Assembly (NCBI GenBank): GCA_019244945.1
Contig: JAFASD010000343.1
Coordinates: 1 to 10,174 of the forward strand
DNA: 10,174 nucleotides
Direction of reading: 5' to 3'
Source: Acidobacteriaceae bacterium
Lineage (GTDB): Bacteria > Acidobacteriota > Terriglobia > Bryobacterales > Bryobacteraceae
Part shown: positions 5,905 to 10,174 of the stretch, piece by piece
How the letters are laid out: every line of letters starts with the position of its first letter
Numbering within the stretch: the first letter of the stretch is position 1
Made by a program: the position numbers and the translations under genes
The notes under the pieces: generated by a model
Seen by the model: the letters and a program-made list of their open reading frames with translations, nothing else
Databases searched by the model: none
Told to the model about the DNA's origin: nothing

Positions 5905-6294
5905 CTAGAGCTCTGCTTCGACCTCGATTTCAATAAGCATCTCGGGATCGATGAGCGCGCGAACTTCGACCATGGTCGCGCAAGGCCGAACCGCTCCGAA
6001 GAATTCGCGATGGGCACGGCCGTATTCTTCCCACCGTTTGATGTCCGTCACGAACATGCGCGTACGGACTACATTTTCGAGAGTGGCGCCAGCTTGTTTC
6101 AGTGCCCGTTCGATGTTTCGGATAGCCTGGACGGTTTGAGCATAGCCGTCATTTACGCCGACGATTTGTCCGCTCTCGTTGATCGCCGTGGTGCCCGTGA
6201 GATAGATGCGGTTTCCGACTCGGACGGCGCGGCTGTAACCGACGATGTCTTCCCACTTGGCTCCGGACGAAATGTTTTGACGATCTTGAGGCAT
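5905..6294 (-). CDS. RidA/YjgF-family protein lacking the deaminase arginine
   Basis: This 129-residue protein has the standard Rid length and layout: GYSRAVRVGNRIYLTGTTA at 19-37, YAQTVQAIRNIERALKQAG at 51-69, VRTRMFVTDI at 76-85, and the C-terminal strand pair with VEV at 109-111 and IEIEVEA at 121-127. In E. coli RidA the imine-binding Arg105 lies three residues before VEV; here that position is Ala106 (reading RPCATMVEV). The protein is therefore unlikely to be a true enamine/imine deaminase and belongs with Rid-like subgroups of less certain role. The trimeric barrel fold is assumed from the family. It starts 11 bases after the phoR stop on the same strand, so it is probably the last gene of the ppk-phoR unit. 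No clear ribosome-binding site precedes the ATG. Downstream on the same strand lies the thioredoxin-like gene with a separate promoter. Confidence 0.92.
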   Translation of the reverse strand: MPQDRQNISSGAKWEDIVGYSRAVRVGNRIYLTGTTAINESGQIVGVNDGYAQTVQAIRNIERALKQAGATLENVVRTRMFVTDIKRWEEYGRAHREFFGAVRPCATMVEVRALIDPEMLIEIEVEAEL

Positions 6295-6305
6295 GTTAGC
6301 TGGAT

Positions 6306-7685
6306 CTAGGCGGCTTGCAAAAGTATTGTAAACTTTGATCCGCGCCCGAGCTGGCTTTCGGCTGACACACTGCCGCCCATTCCTTCGACCACTTCTTTTA
6401 CGATTGCAAGGCCGAGCCCCGTTCCGCCGGTTCCGCGCGATCTAGCCCTGTCAACACGATAAAAACGGTCGAAGATACGCTTCAGGTCTTCGCTTGGGAT
6501 CCCTATGCCCGTATCACTGATCGAGACTTGCACGCGATCTTCATTCGCATAACCGCATTCGATGGTCACCTCTCCATCCGGCCGGTTGAACTTAACCGCA
6601 TTATCCAGCAGATTGACAATTGCTTGTTCCAGGCGGAAGCGATATCCGGTCGCGCTGCATTCCGTACAGTTCACTCGCTTGAGATGAACTCCACGAGTTG
6701 CGGCCGCCTCTTGCACCGTGTGCGTTGCCGAGTCGATCACCTCCAGCACTGGAACCCGCTCAGGAGGCCAGGGCAGGGAGGGATTGGAATCGAGTTCCGA
6801 AATCACCAGTAAATCTGAAGCGATGTTGTTCAATCGGATCGCGTGAGAGGCGATGATTTCGACAAATTTCCGGTTGTTGGCCTGGTCCTCGAGGGCGCCA
6901 TCGAGCAATGTTTCTGCATAGCCGCGAATTGCGGCGAGCGGCGTTCTTAGCTCGTGGGAGACATCGGCTACAAAGTCTTTCCGGACCTCCTCCTGACGGT
7001 GAATGTCAGTAACATCGTGGAGAACGATGACCGCCCCGCGCCGGGGGTTTTCGCCGAGGGGCAGGGCACGAGCTTCAAACCACCGTCCGGCGGCGCTAGG
7101 TAATTGGAAGCGATCTTTTTCGGCATTGCCAGTCTGCAGCACCCGTTCGAGAACTTCGCGGAGCAACGGTTCGCGGACCAACTCGTATAGAGGACGGCCT
7201 TGCATAACCGGGGTTCGCGAATCGAAAGCACGCGCGAACGCATCGTTGCAGAAGATAACCTTCAGGCTGGTGTCGACCGCAAGGACACCTTCGGCCATAC
7301 AAGCGAGAATGGTTTCGCGGCGGGAAGACTCGAGACCCGCCCGCTCGACGACCTGTCGAATGCGCCCTGACATGGCCTGCATGGCGCGAGAAAGACTCCG
7401 CAGCTCAGCAAGCCCATCGTCGGGCAGATCGGTTTGAATAGCGGGAAGAGCGGAGGCAAAATCCTCGAGCCGGCGGGCGGATCTAGACCACTTTCGCTCC
7501 AGAGAATAGGTAAACGCGAGGGCTGCGGCACATACGAAGCCGAGCAGCACGCAAAGTTTCACGATCGCGTTCGTGGTTGCGCCGGGATTGAAATTCGGCC
7601 AGAGCCATAGCATGGCTAAAGGCGCTGAGAGCATCAGGAGACACCATGCGCCTATGAACTTCGCCATAGCGATGTGACTGCTCAA
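6306..7685 (-). CDS. PhoR-like sensor histidine kinase
   Basis: The 459-residue protein has two membrane helices near the N-terminus (about 9-29 and 40-60) with only a short external loop. A HAMP-like linker (about 61-115) follows, then a PAS domain (about 122-230, with ILACMAEGVLAVD and VLHDVTDIHRQEE at its ends). The dimerisation domain has phospho-acceptor His244 in FVADVSHELRTPLAAI. The ATPase domain shows the N box (NLLDNAVKF, 358-366), G1 box DTGIGIP (391-397), F box (IFDRFYRVD) and G2 box GTGGTGLGL (418-426). This order is that of PhoR, the phosphate-starvation sensor; the almost absent periplasmic domain also fits PhoR. Its neighbour ppk supports a phosphate role, but no response regulator is in view, so the partner is inferred. 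The TTG start overlaps the ppk stop as TTGA; an alternative ATG six codons in (7667) lacks a good ribosome-binding site. Confidence 0.9.
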   Translation of the reverse strand: MSSHIAMAKFIGAWCLLMLSAPLAMLWLWPNFNPGATTNAIVKLCVLLGFVCAAALAFTYSLERKWSRSARRLEDFASALPAIQTDLPDDGLAELRSLSRAMQAMSGRIRQVVERAGLESSRRETILACMAEGVLAVDTSLKVIFCNDAFARAFDSRTPVMQGRPLYELVREPLLREVLERVLQTGNAEKDRFQLPSAAGRWFEARALPLGENPRRGAVIVLHDVTDIHRQEEVRKDFVADVSHELRTPLAAIRGYAETLLDGALEDQANNRKFVEIIASHAIRLNNIASDLLVISELDSNPSLPWPPERVPVLEVIDSATHTVQEAAATRGVHLKRVNCTECSATGYRFRLEQAIVNLLDNAVKFNRPDGEVTIECGYANEDRVQVSISDTGIGIPSEDLKRIFDRFYRVDRARSRGTGGTGLGLAIVKEVVEGMGGSVSAESQLGRGSKFTILLQAA

Positions 7686-9796
7686 CCTTCGGGGCGCTTC
7701 AGGAACCAGGCTTGGGCGTCGAGAATTTTTTTGCCAGTCGGCCTCTTCGGCCTCTTATAAGTGCCATCGGGCTGCATAATGCGGGCTCCGGTGTCGTCTT
7801 CGAGGTATTTCGCGAGAATTCTGTCACGAAGACGGCGCACGAGCCGCCCATCTTCGATGGGGAAAAGAACCTCGACACGCCGGTTCAAATTGCGAGGCAT
7901 CAGATCGGCGCTTCCGACATATACCAATTCCTCGCCGCCATTATGGAAATAGAAAATCCGGCTATGTTCGAGAAAGCGGCCGAGAATGCTTCGAACACGG
8001 ATGGTTTCACTCACTCCCGGAACTCCCGGGCGCAGCGAGCAGACGCCACGCACAATCAGATCGATCTCCACGCCTGCTTGAGACGCTTCATACAGAAGCC
8101 GGATCATTCCCGCATCCTCGAGGGCGTTCATTTTGAAAATCAGGTAGCCGTCACCGTGCTCCCGGTGGCGTTCTATTTCCGCACGAATCAGGCGTTCCAG
8201 GCCAGTCCGGATGCTATGAGGCGCGACCAGAAGCTTGCGATAAGATTTTTTGGCGGAATACCCCGTCAAGTGGTTAAAGAGATCGTTAACGTCCGCACCG
8301 ATTTCCTCATTTGTGGTAAATAACCCGAGGTCTGTATAAATTCGGGCAGTCGTCGGATTGTAATTGCCCGTCCCCAAATGTAAATAGCGCCGGATGGCCT
8401 CTCCTTCACGGCGAACGACCATGGCCATCTTCGCGTGCACTTTCACTCCCGGCAACCCGTAAACGACATGCACGCCTTCCCGCTCCAGTTTTTGAGCCCA
8501 CTCGATGTTGCTTTCTTCATCGAAGCGAGCCTTCAGCTCGACGAGCACGGCAACCTGTTTGCCGTTTTGGCTGGCATCGAGCAAGGCCTCGACCAAGGGC
8601 GAATTCCGGCCGACCCGATATAGGGTCATCTTGATCGCGAGCACGTCGGGGTCTTCCGACGCGGCGCGAAGAAAATCGACCACGGGTTGAAAAGATTCGA
8701 ACGGATGGTGCAGAAGTATATCGGATTCCTGAATGGCGGCGAATATCTCTTTGCCGGATGCCGCGGCAAAGGCTTTGGGGGTCGACGAAATGAACGGCTT
8801 GTCTTTTAATGCGGGGCGATCAAGGGCGAGGAGCGCGCGAGTACGGCTGAGATCGAGGGGGCCGTCTATGCGGTACACGTCGTTTTGGTCGAGCTCCAGA
8901 TTGCTGGTCAGTAAATCTATCATCTTGCGCGGCATGCGCGTATTGACCTGCAAACGGACAGCGTCGCGGAATCTGCGCCGCCACACCGCCTCCTGTATGC
9001 TTTCGAGCAAGTCGTCCGCTTCGAGCTCTTGAATAGCGAGCTCAGCGTCGCGGGTGAGGTGGAACAAATCGGCCAGCAGGATCTCCATTTCCGGAAAGAG
9101 GAGCCAGAGATTAGCAATAATTACTTGTTCAATCCAGACGAAGGCCAGCTCACCGGCGCGTGAGGGTACGGGAACCAACTGTGGGAGCGAATCGGGAACC
9201 TTGATTCGGGCGAATCGCTCCTGACCATCGCCATTGCTGACGATTGCTGCGACGTTCAGACTGAGGTTGGATATGTGGGGGAAAGGGCGGCCTTGATCCA
9301 CAGCGAGCGGGGTCAAAACCGGATAGACGATCCGGCGGAAGTAGTCGTCGATAGCGGTCTTTTGCTGCGCATTGAGGTCGTCTAGACCAAGGATGTAAAT
9401 GCCCGCGTCTTCGAGTCCGGGCATCAACTCTTCGCGCCAGAGTTTATATGTATCGTCTACGATGCTGTTGACTTGGTGACGAATGAGCTCGAGTTGCTCG
9501 CTCGGGGACCGGCCGTCCATGCTGATCTCGGTGGTTCGCGTTTCGATCTGCTGCCAAAGGCCGGCGACACGAACCATGAAGAATTCGTCAATGTTGGAAC
9601 CGAGAATGGAGACGAACTTCACGCGTTCGAGGAGAGGAGTCGTGCGATCTTCAGCCTCCTCGAGGACGCGGCGCTGGAATGCAAGAAGGCTCAGGTGAGG
9701 ATTCAAGTAGAGATCAGGAGAATCCAAACGCGGGGCGGGAAGAGCAGTTCGGAGGGCGGGGCCTGAACGTCTCCTAGCGGAACGTATAGTCGGCAT
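7682..9796 (-). CDS. ppk: Polyphosphate kinase 1
   Basis: PPK1 reversibly moves the terminal phosphate of ATP onto polyphosphate, acting at the inner membrane. The 704-residue length is normal (about 690-720). The N-terminal domain carries YLNPHLSLLAFQRRVLEEA (30-48) and LGSNIDEFFMVRVAG (65-79). HPFESF is at 364-369. The phospho-accepting histidine is His454 in VKVHAKMAMV (E. coli His435), followed by LHLGTGNYNP at 472-481. The second active-site histidine is His611 in LEHSRIFYF (E. coli His592). MPRNLNRRVEVLFP follows at 633-646, and the C-terminus has the common DGTYKR. The start ATG has no strong ribosome-binding site, but no other in-frame start lies just upstream, and about 25 basic, Ala/Pro-rich residues precede the conserved part. 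It is the first gene of the leftward ppk-phoR-rid unit and is divergent from a serine/threonine kinase gene. Confidence 0.97.
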   Translation of the reverse strand: MPTIRSARRRSGPALRTALPAPRLDSPDLYLNPHLSLLAFQRRVLEEAEDRTTPLLERVKFVSILGSNIDEFFMVRVAGLWQQIETRTTEISMDGRSPSEQLELIRHQVNSIVDDTYKLWREELMPGLEDAGIYILGLDDLNAQQKTAIDDYFRRIVYPVLTPLAVDQGRPFPHISNLSLNVAAIVSNGDGQERFARIKVPDSLPQLVPVPSRAGELAFVWIEQVIIANLWLLFPEMEILLADLFHLTRDAELAIQELEADDLLESIQEAVWRRRFRDAVRLQVNTRMPRKMIDLLTSNLELDQNDVYRIDGPLDLSRTRALLALDRPALKDKPFISSTPKAFAAASGKEIFAAIQESDILLHHPFESFQPVVDFLRAASEDPDVLAIKMTLYRVGRNSPLVEALLDASQNGKQVAVLVELKARFDEESNIEWAQKLEREGVHVVYGLPGVKVHAKMAMVVRREGEAIRRYLHLGTGNYNPTTARIYTDLGLFTTNEEIGADVNDLFNHLTGYSAKKSYRKLLVAPHSIRTGLERLIRAEIERHREHGDGYLIFKMNALEDAGMIRLLYEASQAGVEIDLIVRGVCSLRPGVPGVSETIRVRSILGRFLEHSRIFYFHNGGEELVYVGSADLMPRNLNRRVEVLFPIEDGRLVRRLRDRILAKYLEDDTGARIMQPDGTYKRPKRPTGKKILDAQAWFLKRPEG

Positions 9797-10088
9797 GTGG
9801 AAGGTTTGCTGGCGGAAGCGCCTCCCTACTACTGTAAAACTCCCAGTTCCGGCGGGATATGGAATTTGTGATTCAAGAGACTACATTTCAGGGGAAAGAT
9901 GTTCTTTCGCGTGCGGGAAAGCCAGCGCCGCAGATGGACGCAGATGAACGTGGATAGAAAACGTGGCTTAGGACCTCTCGTTTGGCGTATGATGTGCAAA
10001 GCTACTTTGTTGCTGCAATTGCACCCGACCGTAAATGGCGGCCGACAAAGTATGGAATCGTACAGAAATCTGCATCGGAGATCCCCCT
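9797..10088. other. Divergent intergenic region between ppk and the serine/threonine kinase gene
   Basis: These 292 bases contain no supported gene; a 66-codon plus-strand frame at 9899-10099 has no family signature and overlaps the kinase start. The region must hold promoters for both flanking genes, but I found no pair of hexamers with proper spacing. It carries a three-unit 10-base repeat (9929-9958), a small hairpin (CAAAG 9997-10001 with CTTTG 10005-10009) and the palindrome TGCAATTGCA (10014-10023), about 65 bases before the kinase start. Confidence 0.6.
9929..9958 (+). repeat. Short tandem repeat with 10-base period
   Basis: Three successive 10-base units read CGCAGATGGA, CGCAGATGAA and CGTGGATAGA. 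The core CGCAGATGRA resembles the ACGCAGATGAACGC-type intergenic repeats that I recall seeing in many environmental bacterial genomes; that resemblance is from memory and not searched. The function is unknown. Confidence 0.6.
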
Positions 10089-10174
10089 ATGCCTTTTGAA
10101 GTCGGGAAGCATGTCGGTGACTACGAAGTACTTGCCCTCCTCGGAAAAGGTGGTATGGGCCGGGTTTACCAGGT
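10089..10174 (+). CDS. Hanks-type serine/threonine protein kinase (partial, N-terminal 28 residues)
   Basis: ATG at 10089 opens a frame that runs off the window. It reads a short lead, then DYEVLALLGKGGMGRVYQ, the first strand and glycine-rich ATP-binding loop (GKGGMGRVY, 19-27) of bacterial PknB/Stk-type kinases. GGAG at 10077-10080 is 8 bases before the ATG, which supports the start. The catalytic loop, any membrane helix and any sensor or effector domain lie outside the window, so substrate and signal cannot be judged. It is divergent from ppk. Confidence 0.88.
   Translation, partial: MPFEVGKHVGDYEVLALLGKGGMGRVYQ

Noticed and set aside
7712..8323. A 203-codon plus-strand frame opposite ppk
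   Set aside because: It is antisense to the catalytic domain of ppk, has no recognisable domain and no ribosome-binding site in a sensible place.
9899..10099. A 66-codon plus-strand frame in the ppk-kinase gap
   Set aside because: It contains the 10-base repeat, has no family signature and overlaps the well supported kinase start in another frame.
1..10174. Defence, toxin-antitoxin, CRISPR or mobile elements
   Set aside because: No direct-repeat arrays with spacers, no transposase or integrase motifs, and all long frames are explained by housekeeping families.

Overview
This is a compact chromosomal stretch of housekeeping genes with moderately high GC. The gene families and their combination (a split proton-translocating transhydrogenase, a PhoR-PPK unit, a PknB-type kinase, a zinc-ribbon membrane protein) suggest a soil-type Acidobacteriota (Terriglobia-like) bacterium. 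That assignment is inference: the window has no rRNA or other marker that proves it. I see no mobile element, CRISPR array, tRNA or rRNA, and no clear evidence of a new multi-gene system.

Left part (1-4734). A GltD-like flavin/iron-sulfur oxidoreductase runs leftward off the window edge from a GTG start near 1229. Back to back with it is a three-gene nicotinamide nucleotide transhydrogenase operon, pntAA-pntAB-pntB (1360-4195), joined by 4-base start/stop overlaps. PntAA binds NAD(H), PntAB and PntB form the membrane proton channel, and the C-terminal domain of PntB binds NADP(H). The complex uses proton motive force to make NADPH. The divergent GltD-like enzyme is also expected to use NAD(P)H, so both sides of the 130-base gap concern pyridine-nucleotide redox balance. 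Behind pntB come a 16-base perfect palindrome, a possible 17-codon leader ORF and an unrecognised soluble protein of about 151 residues.

Middle (4799-5818). A small zinc-ribbon membrane protein on the plus strand converges on a TlpA/ResA-like thioredoxin-fold protein on the minus strand. The stop codons are 9 bases apart and a bulged inverted repeat spans both gene ends. The thioredoxin gene has its own promoter-like sequence, whose -10 lies inside an AT-rich inverted repeat, suggesting repressor control.

Right part (5905-9796). A leftward set reads polyphosphate kinase (ppk), a PhoR-type sensor histidine kinase and a RidA-family protein. ppk and phoR overlap by 4 bases (TTGA), and phoR and the RidA gene are 11 bases apart. 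This looks like one transcription unit linking phosphate sensing to polyphosphate synthesis; no response regulator is in view. Divergent from ppk, after 292 bases that carry a 10-base-period repeat, begins a Hanks-type serine/threonine kinase of which only the glycine-rich loop is inside the window.
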